This document shows, one piece after another, positions 52,105 through 60,566 of a stretch of DNA of 64,000 nucleotides. Both the position numbers and the translations under genes were made by a program. The stretch's first letter is position 1; every line of letters starts with the position of its first letter. The DNA comes from Streptomyces sp. NBS 14/10. GTDB taxonomy: Bacteria; Actinomycetota; Actinomycetes; Streptomycetales; Streptomycetaceae. Below the pieces are notes generated by a model. That model ran no database searches and was not told the DNA's origin. It saw nothing but the letters and a program-made list of their open reading frames with translations. The stretch is from contig NZ_NCSM01000034.1 of NCBI RefSeq assembly GCF_002224125.1, positions 5,865 to 69,864 on the forward strand. Reading direction: 5' to 3'.

Positions 52105-53322
52105 ATGCGTGGTGTCTCGGTGAGCGGCGAGCCGATCCCCGTGCTGTGGCTGTGCGGCCCGCCGGGGGTGGGGAAGACCGAGGCCGGCTGGGAGATCTAC
52201 GCCGAGCTCGGGCGGGCCGGTGTCGCGGCCGGCTATGTGGACGTCGACCAGCTGGGCATCTGCTATCCCGAACCCGCCTCGGACCCGGGCCGCCATCTGA
52301 TGCAGGCGCGGAACGTCGGTGCGGTGGTGGCCGGTTACCGGGCGGCGGGCGCGCGGTGTGTCGTCGTGTCCGGTGTCGTCGACACCGCTCGTGGCGTGCA
52401 CGCGGACCGGATCCCGGGCGCCGCGCTGACCGTATGCCGGCTGCGCGTCGGCCAGGACGAGCTGAGGCGGCGGCTGCTGGGGCGTACGGGGTCGACCGTG
52501 GCCTTGGCGGACGCGCTGCGGGACGCCGAGGCCATGGACGCGAGCGACATCGGCGATGTGTGCGTGGACACCAGCGGGCTGTCGGTGGCCGAGGTGGCGC
52601 GGCGGGTACGGGAGCGCACCGGCGGATGGCCGGTCCCGGCCGCCCCCGCCACCGCCCCCGCCACCGCCTTTGAACGGCCGTCCCCGGCACCCGCCCCCGC
52701 CGAGGGCTCGGTCCTGTGGCTGTGCGGGGCGACGGGCGTCGGGAAGTCGACGGTGGGCTTCACGCTCTTTCAAAGAGCCCTGGCCGCCGGACATACGGCC
52801 GCCTACCTCGACCTCGACCAGATCGGCTGCTGCGCCCCCGCCCCGGCCGACGACCCCGGCAACCACCGGCTGAAGGCCCGTAACCTGGCCGCCGTATGGC
52901 AGACGTACCGCGCGGCGGGGGCGCGGTGCCTGACGGTCGTCGGCCAGGCCGAGGACGAGTCCGCGATCAGGACGTACGCCGATGCGCTGGCCCCGGCCAC
53001 CGTGACGGTCTGCCGGCTCCACGCGGGGCGTGAGGAACTGGTGCGGCGGATCCTGAGCCGCGGGCAGGGCGGCAGCTGGGCGCAGCCCGGCGATCCGCTG
53101 AAGGGGCGGCCCACCGCGCGGCTGCTCCAGGCCGCCGACGCGGCGGCGGCCGACGCCGAGGCGCTGGACCGCGCCGCCCTGGGGGACCTGCGCGTCGCCA
53201 CCGACGGGCACACCGTCGAGGAGGTCGCCGACGCGGTGGCCGATGCGGTCGCCGAACGGTCGCCGACGCTGTCGCTGCCGCCGCCGACCGCCTCAGATCG
53301 TCCTCAAGCTTTTGAGCTTTGA
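52105..53322 (+). CDS. Tandem P-loop kinase/ATPase-like protein
   Basis: 405 residues with two similar P-loop domains: WLCGPPGVGKTEAGWEIYAE near residue 15 and LWLCGATGVGKSTVGFTLFQ near residue 210. Each contains a following (V/L)D(V/L)DQ(L/I)G(I/C)C motif (VDVDQLGIC, LDLDQIGCC) and a R-A-A-G-A-R-C step, so the gene arose by internal duplication. The fold resembles adenylylsulfate/nucleoside kinases. The start follows the SARP stop by 14 bp with a 15-bp repeat across the junction (52078-52105). Function unknown. Confidence 0.83.
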   Translation: MRGVSVSGEPIPVLWLCGPPGVGKTEAGWEIYAELGRAGVAAGYVDVDQLGICYPEPASDPGRHLMQARNVGAVVAGYRAAGARCVVVSGVVDTARGVHADRIPGAALTVCRLRVGQDELRRRLLGRTGSTVALADALRDAEAMDASDIGDVCVDTSGLSVAEVARRVRERTGGWPVPAAPATAPATAFERPSPAPAPAEGSVLWLCGATGVGKSTVGFTLFQRALAAGHTAAYLDLDQIGCCAPAPADDPGNHRLKARNLAAVWQTYRAAGARCLTVVGQAEDESAIRTYADALAPATVTVCRLHAGREELVRRILSRGQGGSWAQPGDPLKGRPTARLLQAADAAAADAEALDRAALGDLRVATDGHTVEEVADAVADAVAERSPTLSLPPPTASDRPQAFEL

Positions 53323-53503
53323 ACAAGGTATGTACGCGGCGCTGCTAGCTTCGTAGGGTGCAATCGCCGAATATGGCGTTCCACTTGATGACTGGTCACG
53401 GGGGAATCATGCCGTTCGTCCCGCTTGCTCCATGCCCGCAAGGCACGCAGTTCCCGTCTCGCGCCTCGGAAATCCGCTGAGAAGAACCGCTGAAGGGGAA
53501 CAC

Positions 53504-55663
53504 GTGCTCACGTACCACCAGGTCATGACCATCGACCTGTCGCTCCTCGAGTCGGCCGCCACCAAATGGGACGAGGCCGCCAAGAAGTTCGAAGCGGTCC
53601 AGAAGATCTACGACAGCAAGGTCAAATCGGTCGGGCTCGACGGGACCTGGAATGGCGTGTCCCATCTGGTCGCGCGCCCCAATATGCAACTGACCGACGA
53701 GCAGTTCACCGCGGCGCCCAAGGAGGCCCGCGCCGTCGCCTCGATCCTGCGGGACGCGCACAGCCAGTTCGTCGAGCTGCGCGGGAAGGTGAAGTCGGCG
53801 GTCGCGGACGCCGTGAAGGCCGGTATGAAGGTCTCGGACGCCGGTATCGCGAGCTATGACTACTCGAAGGCCACCGCATCCGCGGCCAATGCCGCGCACC
53901 ACGACCCCGGGATGCGCGATGTCGAGCGGACGTGGACCCGGCATATCGAGGCCGCGGTCAAGGCGGTCGACGACGCCGACCGGGGGGTGAAGCTCGCGCT
54001 CAAGGCGGCCGTGGCGGATCCCGATCTCGTCGACGGCGCGGTCAATGGGTTCAATGGCGCGGCGGAAGGCGATATCGAGAAGGTCGAGGCCAAGGAGGCC
54101 AAGGACCTGGCGACCAAGCTCAACTCCGGCGATGAGCTCGACAAAAAGGAGATGGCCGAGTTCCAGCGGCTGTTCCGGGACAACCAGCACGACAAGGCGT
54201 TCAGCCAGACGTTCCTGGACAGTATGGGCCCCAAGGCCACCATCGAACTGAACAACAAGTTCAACAGCCTCGCCAAGGACGACGACAAGAAGGACTTCAC
54301 CGCCCTCCAGGAAGGCGTGGCCACTTCCCTGGCCACCGCCACCAAGTCGCCCTCCGACCCCTTCTACAAGAAGTGGCAGGACGGGCTGCGCAAGGTCGGC
54401 ACCGAGAATTTCGGGCGTCCGGGGGAGAGCCTTTACGGCTACCAGTCGTTCCTCAACCTCATGACGCACGGCAAGGGCTACGGGAAGAAGTTCCTGGTCG
54501 ACATCGGAAACGATCTCATCGACCTGGAGAAAAAAGACGGGACGGACAAGTGGCAGAAGGGCGAGGGGCACAGCCTCAAATCCACCGATCCGCTCGATGA
54601 TCTGCTCGGCATCATGGGCAAGCAGCCCGACGTCGCCAAGGCATTCCTGGATCCGGGTGCGCACGGCGAGAACGACCGCTTGAAGTATCTGCTGCAGGAC
54701 CGCGACTGGCCCAAGATAGTGATGCAGACCCCGGACGGCGACATCTACTACCGGGACGACCCCGACAGCCGTACGGGCCTGGGGCCCGCGCTCGAAGCGG
54801 CGGCCACCGGAAACGTCCCCGGCACGGATCATGTCCTCGGGTATCACACCGACGCCGAGGCCCGCGTCATGCACGACACCCTCACGCTCCTGGACGACAG
54901 CCGTAAGGGGGCCGGTCTGCACCCGAATCTGCGGGACAACATGGGCCGCATGCTCGTCGACTACACCCCCGAAACCCACGAGATCCTGACCCGTACGGGC
55001 CCGTACGCGGACAAGGACGGGGTGTGGAACGACGGCACCAGCGACCCCAAGGACGCCCATATGTCCGTCCCCAGGGAGACCCTGACCCGCATCATGCGCG
55101 GGGTGGCGGAGGACGGTAAGGCGTTCGGCGAGATGTACGACGCGGAGCGCTTCTACTCCGCCGGGACCCTGACCAAGGCGGACTTCGGCAGCCCCAATGA
55201 ACGCGCCGCGGCCATCGAAGGGGCGTCCTCCGTCTTCGGTTTCTACGACGGAATCAGCTCCGACATCGCCCGCGACAAGAAGGACGACACCGTCTCCTGG
55301 GCCAACCACGCCCAGACGTCCGAATTCGTCATCACCGGCGGTATGCAGGCCGCCGCCAGTGCCGGTGCCTCGCTCGCCGGCAAGGGCCCGGCCACCGGAT
55401 TCGTCACGGACGCCGTCTACCGCGTTCTCTACGCGGGCGTCTACGACTGGAAGGAAGACCAGATCGCCCAGGCGGGGCAGGCGGCGGCGCAGCAGACGGA
55501 GTATCACTTCACCACCGGCCAGAAGCAGGTGAACCATCTCGTCGCGGGCTGGGCCAAGGAGAACGGCTACGGCCCCGACACCGGGCTGTCGCGGCACCTC
55601 GTCGGCTCCGGGCAGGAGCGTTACGACAGCGCGCGGACGGAAGCGCTCATTTATCTGGACTGA
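53504..55663 (+). CDS. Large WXG100-like/DUF6571-like protein
   Basis: About 719 residues. The first 100 residues form a WXG-like helical hairpin: LLESAATKWDEAAKKFEAVQ, with WNGVSHLVARPN at the turn. A Lys/Asp-rich helical middle follows (VEAKEAKDLATKL). The C-terminal third is a larger globular part that includes a Gly/Ala-rich, membrane-friendly segment TGGMQAAASAGASLAGKG. No toxin motif is recognised. It may be an exported type VII (ESX) substrate or a developmental protein. GTG 53504 has AAGGGGA 4 nt upstream; ATG 53525 is possible. It stands alone. Confidence 0.8.
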   Translation: MLTYHQVMTIDLSLLESAATKWDEAAKKFEAVQKIYDSKVKSVGLDGTWNGVSHLVARPNMQLTDEQFTAAPKEARAVASILRDAHSQFVELRGKVKSAVADAVKAGMKVSDAGIASYDYSKATASAANAAHHDPGMRDVERTWTRHIEAAVKAVDDADRGVKLALKAAVADPDLVDGAVNGFNGAAEGDIEKVEAKEAKDLATKLNSGDELDKKEMAEFQRLFRDNQHDKAFSQTFLDSMGPKATIELNNKFNSLAKDDDKKDFTALQEGVATSLATATKSPSDPFYKKWQDGLRKVGTENFGRPGESLYGYQSFLNLMTHGKGYGKKFLVDIGNDLIDLEKKDGTDKWQKGEGHSLKSTDPLDDLLGIMGKQPDVAKAFLDPGAHGENDRLKYLLQDRDWPKIVMQTPDGDIYYRDDPDSRTGLGPALEAAATGNVPGTDHVLGYHTDAEARVMHDTLTLLDDSRKGAGLHPNLRDNMGRMLVDYTPETHEILTRTGPYADKDGVWNDGTSDPKDAHMSVPRETLTRIMRGVAEDGKAFGEMYDAERFYSAGTLTKADFGSPNERAAAIEGASSVFGFYDGISSDIARDKKDDTVSWANHAQTSEFVITGGMQAAASAGASLAGKGPATGFVTDAVYRVLYAGVYDWKEDQIAQAGQAAAQQTEYHFTTGQKQVNHLVAGWAKENGYGPDTGLSRHLVGSGQERYDSARTEALIYLD

Positions 55664-55716
55664 TGAGCTGGGGGCTGTCCGGGCGGCGGCTGGGCCGGGA
55701 GCCTGGCCGGTCCGGG

Positions 55717-56373
55717 CTACGACCCGGGCCCGGGCTCGACTCCGGGCTCGACCCCCGGCCCGGCCCCAGCCCCGGTTTCGGCGCGCTCCCATGGCAGCCG
55801 GTCGAGGGTCAGGTCGACCAGGCGCTCCAGAGCGGCGCGGTCGGCGCCGTACGCGGCCTGGACGGCCATGCCCTCGGTGAGGGCGAGAACGTACCGCGCG
55901 GCGTCCTTCGGATCGACGCCGGCGGGGAGGTCGCCGGACAGCCGGGCCCGTTCGAAGCGCTCGGTCAGCATGAGCTCGCCCGCCTGGCGCCGAGTGCACA
56001 CATCGGCCTTCACCTCGCTCGCGGCGTCCCCGGTGACGAGCGCGCCGTGGACGAGCAGGCATCCGGCCGGGGTGGCCGCCCCGGTCATGGCCCGGGCCGC
56101 GCTCCTGAGCCACCGGCTGACGACCTCGCGGACGGTGCCGGCCTCCAGGGCCTTGGGGCCGTACGAGAAGACCGTGCCGGCGTAGTGGTCGAGTACCCGC
56201 TTGAACAGGTCCGCCTTGGAGCCGAAGGCGGCGTAGACGCTGCCCGCCTTGAGGCCGGTGGCGGCGGACAGGTCCGCCATCGTGGTGCCTTCGTAGCCCT
56301 TGGCCCAGAAGACGGCGACCGCCGCTGACAGCGCGTCGTCGATATCGAACTCGCGGGGCCGTCCCTTCGCCAT
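55717..56373 (-). CDS. TetR-family regulator of the divergent SDR
   Basis: 218 residues. The HTH is GRPREFDIDDALSAAVAVFW, GTTMADLSAATGLKAGSVYA. The N-terminus MAKGRPREFD is set by GGAGG 9 nt upstream. The C-terminus has a degenerate GPGVEPGVEPGPGS repeat. Two similar operators lie in the intergenic region. It probably represses the SDR gene (56486) and itself. Confidence 0.88.
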   Translation of the reverse strand: MAKGRPREFDIDDALSAAVAVFWAKGYEGTTMADLSAATGLKAGSVYAAFGSKADLFKRVLDHYAGTVFSYGPKALEAGTVREVVSRWLRSAARAMTGAATPAGCLLVHGALVTGDAASEVKADVCTRRQAGELMLTERFERARLSGDLPAGVDPKDAARYVLALTEGMAVQAAYGADRAALERLVDLTLDRLPWERAETGAGAGPGVEPGVEPGPGS

Positions 56374-56394
56374 GGCGGTGACCCTCCTCACTTT

Positions 56395-56461
56395 TTAAAC
56401 GCTCGTTCAAGATATCAGTTGCGCGGTGCTCATGCGCCTGACATCTTGAACGGGCATTCAA
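56395..56461. promoter_or_regulatory. Two TetR operators (TTGAACGnnCGTTCAA type)
   Basis: TTAAACGCTCGTTCAA (56395-56410) and TTGAACGGGCATTCAA (56446-56461) are near-perfect copies of the same palindrome, one near each gene start. They are joined by a longer inverted repeat CGTTCAAGAT / ATCTTGAACG. Confidence 0.87.
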
Positions 56462-56485
56462 GAAATACCTCAGGGAGTGATTCCG

Positions 56486-57238
56486 ATGACACAGGCGGCG
56501 CGGCGGCTGAGCGGCAAGGTGGCGATCGTCACCGGCGGTTCGCGGGGGATCGGCGCGGGCATCGCGCGCCGGCTCGCGGAGGAGGGCGCCACGGTCGCGG
56601 TGACCTATGTCGCCGCGGCGGATCGGGCGGAGGCCCTGGTCAAGTCGGTGATCGCGGACGGCGGTCAGGCGATGGCGGTACGGGTGGACGTCGCGGACCG
56701 CGCGGCGCTGCGGTCCGCCATCGCCGAGGTCGTCGAGAGGTTCGGACGGCTGGACATCCTGGTCAACAACGCCGGGGTCGGCGTCATGCGGCCGATCGAG
56801 GAGCTGACCGACGCCGACTACGACCACGTCACCGACGTGAATCTGCGCGCCGTCTTCACCGCCGCCCAGGAGGCGCTGCGCCACATCGGCGAGGGCGGGC
56901 GCGTCATCACGATCGGCAGCGTCAACGCCGAACGCGTCCCCTTCGCGGGCGGCAGTCTCTACGCGCTGTCCAAGGCCGGGGTGGCGGGCTTCACCCGCGG
57001 GCTGGCCCGCGACGTCGCCGCCCGCGGCATCACCGTCAACAACGTCCAGCCCGGTCCGGTGGACACCGATATGAACCCGGCCGACGGGCCGTGGGCGGAG
57101 TCCGCCCTCCCGCACCTCGCGGTGGGCCGGTATGGCACGGCCGACGAGGTGGCCGGCCTCGTCGCCTATCTGGCGGGGCCGGACGCCGGTTACGTCACGG
57201 GCGCCACGATCAACGTCGACGGCGGCTATACGGCCTGA
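56486..57238 (+). CDS. Classical SDR oxidoreductase
   Basis: 250 residues. TGGSRGIGAGI is the cofactor loop, and LVNNAGVGV is the structural NNAG motif. The catalytic Ser is in TIGSVNAERV and Tyr/Lys in SLYALSKAG. The C-terminus GATINVDGGYTA is typical. ATG 56486 has GGGAG upstream at the right spacing. Its regulator is divergent. The substrate is unknown; its control by a TetR with tight operators suggests an inducible detoxifying reductase. Confidence 0.9.
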   Translation: MTQAARRLSGKVAIVTGGSRGIGAGIARRLAEEGATVAVTYVAAADRAEALVKSVIADGGQAMAVRVDVADRAALRSAIAEVVERFGRLDILVNNAGVGVMRPIEELTDADYDHVTDVNLRAVFTAAQEALRHIGEGGRVITIGSVNAERVPFAGGSLYALSKAGVAGFTRGLARDVAARGITVNNVQPGPVDTDMNPADGPWAESALPHLAVGRYGTADEVAGLVAYLAGPDAGYVTGATINVDGGYTA

Positions 57239-57248
57239 GCGCTACTGG

Positions 57249-57299
57249 CCACCCGGCTACCCGGCTACCCCGCTACCCCGCTACCCGGCTACTCGGCTA
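57249..57299. repeat. Short 8-9-bp repeats between convergent gene ends
   Basis: CCGGCTAC/CCCGCTAC, about six copies between the SDR stop and the DUF6104 stop, the last one including that stop. Confidence 0.8.
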
Positions 57300-57479
57300 G
57301 TCCTCGTCGTCTTCGTCGTCGAGCCGGGCCAGCCAGGTCGCAAGCCGCTCCACCGGGACCTCGAAGTCCGGGTTCAGGTCCACGAATGTGCGCAGCTGCT
57401 CGGCGAGCCACTCGAAGGTGATCTCCTCCTCGCCGCGCCGCTTCTCCAGCTCCTCGATGCCGCGGTCGGTGAAGTACAA
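57297..57479 (-). CDS. DUF6104 family small protein
   Basis: 60 residues: YFTDRGIEELEKRRGEEEIT and WLAEQLRTFVDLNPDFEVPV, ending in an acidic LDDEDDED. The TTG start at 57479 has GGAG 8 nt upstream. This short acidic protein is well conserved in Streptomyces, but its role is unknown. It is divergent from the PadR-methyltransferase gene. Confidence 0.75.
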   Translation of the reverse strand: MYFTDRGIEELEKRRGEEEITFEWLAEQLRTFVDLNPDFEVPVERLATWLARLDDEDDED

Positions 57480-57553
57480 GGGGTCGCTCCGGGTCGGGTT
57501 GAGGGGGTGTGTACGGGCCCAGGATAGAGCGGCCCGGGCCCGGTTCCGGCGAA

Positions 57554-57587
57554 TACTACGCATCGCGTAGTACGCGGTGCGTAGTAT
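57554..57587. promoter_or_regulatory. PadR-type palindromes in front of the PadR-methyltransferase fusion
   Basis: TACTACGC-ATC-GCGTAGTA (57554-57572) is a perfect palindrome. GCGTAGTA recurs at 57579-57586, making a second overlapping dyad. TAGTAT at 57582-57587 is a possible -10, so binding would block the start. Confidence 0.78.
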
Positions 57588-57636
57588 GGGCGTTGGGTGC
57601 GGAGCCGCGCCCTGTTCGCCGGAGACGAGGAGCCTC

Positions 57637-58707
57637 ATGCGTACCAACGACGCCCAGATGCTGGTGCTCTGCACCCTGGCCGATGGACCCCTGCACGGCT
57701 ACGCCATCAACGCGGCCATCGAGAAGCTGTCGGGCGAACGCCTTGGCCCCGGCAGCCTCTACGGAGCCCTGGCGCGTCTGGAGGACAAGGAACTGATCGA
57801 GTCCCTGGCCGGGGAGGGGCGCCAGCGGCCGGTGCGGCTGACGGCCAAGGGGCGCGAGGTGCTGGAGCGGGAGTTGCGGTCCCTGGCCGAGGTCACGGAC
57901 CGGATGTTCGAGGCGGCGGTGCCGGACCGGATCGGCTATCTCGACCGGCTGGCCAGGACCGACGTCGGCCGCTCGTACAAGCGGCTCGTGCTCGACGCGC
58001 TGGACATCCGCCCCGGCCAGACCGTGCTCGACCTGGGCTGCGGCCCCGGCACCGATCTGGCGGCCCTCGCCGAGGCGGTCACCCCCTCCGGGGCGGTGAT
58101 CGGCATCGACACCGACCCGGAGATGGTGGACCGGGCGCGCGGGCGTACGGCGGACCTCCCCGCCGTGGACGTACGGCTCGCCGACGCCCACGACCTCCCC
58201 CTCGCCGACGCGAGCGTCGCCGCCGCCCGCACCGACCGGACCCTCCAGCACGTCACGGACCCGGCCCAGGTCCTCGCCGAGGCGCGGCGCGTGCTGCGGC
58301 CGGGCGGGCGGCTGGTGATGGCCGAGCCCGACTGGGACTCGCTGGCCATCGACCACCCCGACCCCGAGGTCTCCCGCGCGTACACCCGCCACATCACCGA
58401 CCGGATCGTCCGCAACGCCGTGATCGGCCGCCGGCTGCCCCGGCTCGCGACGGATGCCGGTTTCGCGGTGCCGACGGTCATCCCGGTCACCTCCGTCTTC
58501 CGCGACGTACGGTCGGCCGACCGGATCCTCGGCTTCCAGCGCAACGCGGAGCGTGCGGCGGCGGCCGGGTACTTCAGCGAGGAGGCGGCGCGGCGTTTTC
58601 TCGACCACCTTGCCGAAGGGCCGTTCTTCGCGGCGGTGACGCTGTACGTGGTGGTGGCGGAGGTGGCGGAGGTGAGGGAGGGGCCTTCGGCTCAGGCTTC
58701 GTCGTAG
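57637..58707 (+). CDS. PadR winged helix fused to a SAM methyltransferase
   Basis: 356 residues. Residues 1-95 are PadR: MLVLCTLADGPLHGYAINAA, RLGPGSLYGALARLEDKELI. Residues 110-330 are a class I methyltransferase: VLDLGCGPGTDLAALAEAV (motif I), GIDTDPEMVDRARGR. The start at 57637 has GACGAGGAG upstream. A regulator that also methylates, or an enzyme that senses its own substrate, is an appealing model. I recall the fusion from Streptomyces only loosely. It is upstream of a WYL regulator with a separate operator. Confidence 0.85.
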   Translation: MRTNDAQMLVLCTLADGPLHGYAINAAIEKLSGERLGPGSLYGALARLEDKELIESLAGEGRQRPVRLTAKGREVLERELRSLAEVTDRMFEAAVPDRIGYLDRLARTDVGRSYKRLVLDALDIRPGQTVLDLGCGPGTDLAALAEAVTPSGAVIGIDTDPEMVDRARGRTADLPAVDVRLADAHDLPLADASVAAARTDRTLQHVTDPAQVLAEARRVLRPGGRLVMAEPDWDSLAIDHPDPEVSRAYTRHITDRIVRNAVIGRRLPRLATDAGFAVPTVIPVTSVFRDVRSADRILGFQRNAERAAAAGYFSEEAARRFLDHLAEGPFFAAVTLYVVVAEVAEVREGPSAQASS

Positions 58708-58740
58708 TGGATCCTGGGTGCAGTATGGATTCCGGGCGCG

Positions 58741-58765
58741 GTATATGACAGATCGCGTCATATAC
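58741..58765. promoter_or_regulatory. 25-bp palindrome in front of the WYL regulator
   Basis: GTATATGAC-AGATCGC-GTCATATAC, 9-bp perfect arms, 19 bp before the start at 58785. Likely the autoregulatory site. Confidence 0.85.
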
Positions 58766-58784
58766 GGCAGGAATCCTTGAAGCC

Positions 58785-59819
58785 ATGAAATCCGACCGAC
58801 TGCTCTCGATCATGCTGCTGTTGCAGACCCACGGACAGCTGCCCGCCGGCGCGCTGGCCGAGCGCATGGAGGTGTCGGTCCGCACGATCATGCGGGACGT
58901 CGAGGCGCTGTCGGCGGCCGGTGTGCCCGTCTACACCACGCGTGGGCCGCAGGGCGGTATCGCCCTGCTGCCCGGCTTCCGCACCGACGTCACCGGGCTG
59001 ACCGCCGACGAGGCCCGCGCCCTGTTCGTACTGCTGGCCGGCCGCGCCCACGCCGATCTGGGCCTGGGGCAGGCCATCGGGTCCGCGCTGCGCAAGATCA
59101 TGGCGGCCCTGCCCGCCCCGCACCGGCCGGACGCGGACCTGACCAGCCGCCGCATCCTGATCGACCCCGCCCGCTGGCGCGGCCGCCCCTCGCGCCCGGG
59201 CGCCGACCTGGCCGTACTCCAGCAGGCCGTATTCACCGACCGGCGTCTGCGGCTGCGCTACCGGCACGGCCGCGACAGCCGCGTCCGCTCGTACACCCTC
59301 GATCCGTACGGGCTGGTCAGCAAGGCCGACGTCTGGTACCTCGTCGCCGACCACCGCGGCGAGCCCCAGCTCTTCCGCGCCGACCGCACCGTATCCGCCA
59401 CCGTCCTCGACCAGCCCGCCCAGCGGCGCGACGGCCTGGAGCTGACCGACGTATGGAACACCCTCCGCCGCCGCATCGACGACATCCCGGCCCCCGTCTC
59501 CGTCACGGTCGGCGTCCGGCGGGAGATCCTGGCCAGATTCCTGCGCATCCACGAAGCCGATCTGGCCCCGGCCTCTGACGCCCTGCGGTCCGCCGCGGAA
59601 GCGGACAGCGTGGATCCGGAACGGCAGTTGGCCGAACCAGAACGGCAGTTGGCCGATCCGGAACGGCAGTTGGTCGAGCTGCGCTTCCGGTCGCTCGGCG
59701 CCGCCGAGGCGCTGCTGATGTTCGGCGCCGACGCGGAAGTCCTCGCCCCCGACGAACTCCGCCAGGCCCTGGCCCGTAAGGCGGCCGAGGCGGCCACCCT
59801 GTACGCGCGGCAGCAGTGA
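58785..59819 (+). CDS. DeoR/YafY-type regulator with WYL domain
   Basis: 344 residues. HTH_11: MKSDRLLSIMLLLQTHGQLP, MEVSVRTIMRDVEALSAAGV. The WYL domain includes YTLDPYGLVSKADVWYLVAD (about 165-195). A 21-bp repeat at 59613-59675 adds three PERQLA(E/D) heptapeptides near residue 285. WYL domains bind small molecules or nucleic acid. The start at 58785 has no strong ribosome site; the gene could be leaderless, given the palindrome so close. Confidence 0.87.
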   Translation: MKSDRLLSIMLLLQTHGQLPAGALAERMEVSVRTIMRDVEALSAAGVPVYTTRGPQGGIALLPGFRTDVTGLTADEARALFVLLAGRAHADLGLGQAIGSALRKIMAALPAPHRPDADLTSRRILIDPARWRGRPSRPGADLAVLQQAVFTDRRLRLRYRHGRDSRVRSYTLDPYGLVSKADVWYLVADHRGEPQLFRADRTVSATVLDQPAQRRDGLELTDVWNTLRRRIDDIPAPVSVTVGVRREILARFLRIHEADLAPASDALRSAAEADSVDPERQLAEPERQLADPERQLVELRFRSLGAAEALLMFGADAEVLAPDELRQALARKAAEAATLYARQQ

Positions 59820-59820
59820 T

Positions 59821-60423
59821 TCAGAAATCCGGAATGTCGTCCAGCCGGCTCAGAAAGCGTCCGGGCCACGAATACAGCGCGCCACTGAAGGAGAGATTGC
59901 GCGTGTAGACGCCCTCCAGCAGGATCGCCAGCCCGATGTCCAGCCCGTCGAAGCCCCCCTGCCCCACACCCGAGATGGTGTCCGGATACCGCCACCCCGA
60001 GCGCGACATCGTGACGACGGCTCCCTCGCGCCGCAGCTCGTGCCGGAGCTTGCGGCCGAGCACCTGATAGCGGTACGAGCGCTCGGCGACCGCGATCCGC
60101 AGCGCCCGCCCGCGCGCGGTCACCGCCAGGTGGCGACGGGTCAGTTCGCCCGTCCACGCGTCGGCGGTCAGGGTCATCATGGCCATGCGTGGCAGGTCGC
60201 GGAACTCGATACCGGTGAAGGACATGGGGGGTATGCCGTGTCCCGACACCCAGGCGGTGACGGTTTCCCGGAGCAGGTCCTCCTCCGCCGGACACGCCAG
60301 CTCGACCGGCCCATGACCGGGCACGGTCCCGGCCCAGGTGTGGGTGGGCCGCCTCCTCAGACGGCCCTGAGCCGGGCCGCTGTGGGTGAGCTCGAACCGG
60401 ACTGTCGGCCGGCCGGTGTTCAT
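59821..60423 (-). CDS. Hypothetical protein
   Basis: 200 residues starting MNTGRPTVRFELTHSGPAQG with GGGGG 7 nt upstream. Charged beta-rich sequence, no signal peptide or membrane helix, with SFTGIEFRDLPRMAMMTL in the middle and VGQGGFDGLDIGLAILLEGV near the end. I do not recognise it. It is only 1 bp from the convergent WYL stop, so there is no room for a terminator between them. Confidence 0.72.
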   Translation of the reverse strand: MNTGRPTVRFELTHSGPAQGRLRRRPTHTWAGTVPGHGPVELACPAEEDLLRETVTAWVSGHGIPPMSFTGIEFRDLPRMAMMTLTADAWTGELTRRHLAVTARGRALRIAVAERSYRYQVLGRKLRHELRREGAVVTMSRSGWRYPDTISGVGQGGFDGLDIGLAILLEGVYTRNLSFSGALYSWPGRFLSRLDDIPDF

Positions 60424-60566
60424 ATCCGTCCCCCTCGACAACTGCCCTGGTGAGGCTACCTGCCGCGCCCACAGGCGGTCGGGCGGGTGCGGCTCGGCCT
60501 GTCTGACGGAAACGGAGTGGCGGAGCGCGGCGTCTCAGACCTCAGCAGAGGGAGAGGGATACACCC

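Noticed and set aside
53396..57115. A 1239-codon open frame on the reverse strand
   Set aside because: It runs antisense through the WXG-like gene, the TetR gene and the SDR gene. Its composition is the usual high-GC shadow frame and it has no recognisable domain.
59821..60423. A cyclase partner for the Pycsar-like effector
   Set aside because: The protein has no nucleotide cyclase motif and lies in divergent orientation, with no sign of a shared operon.
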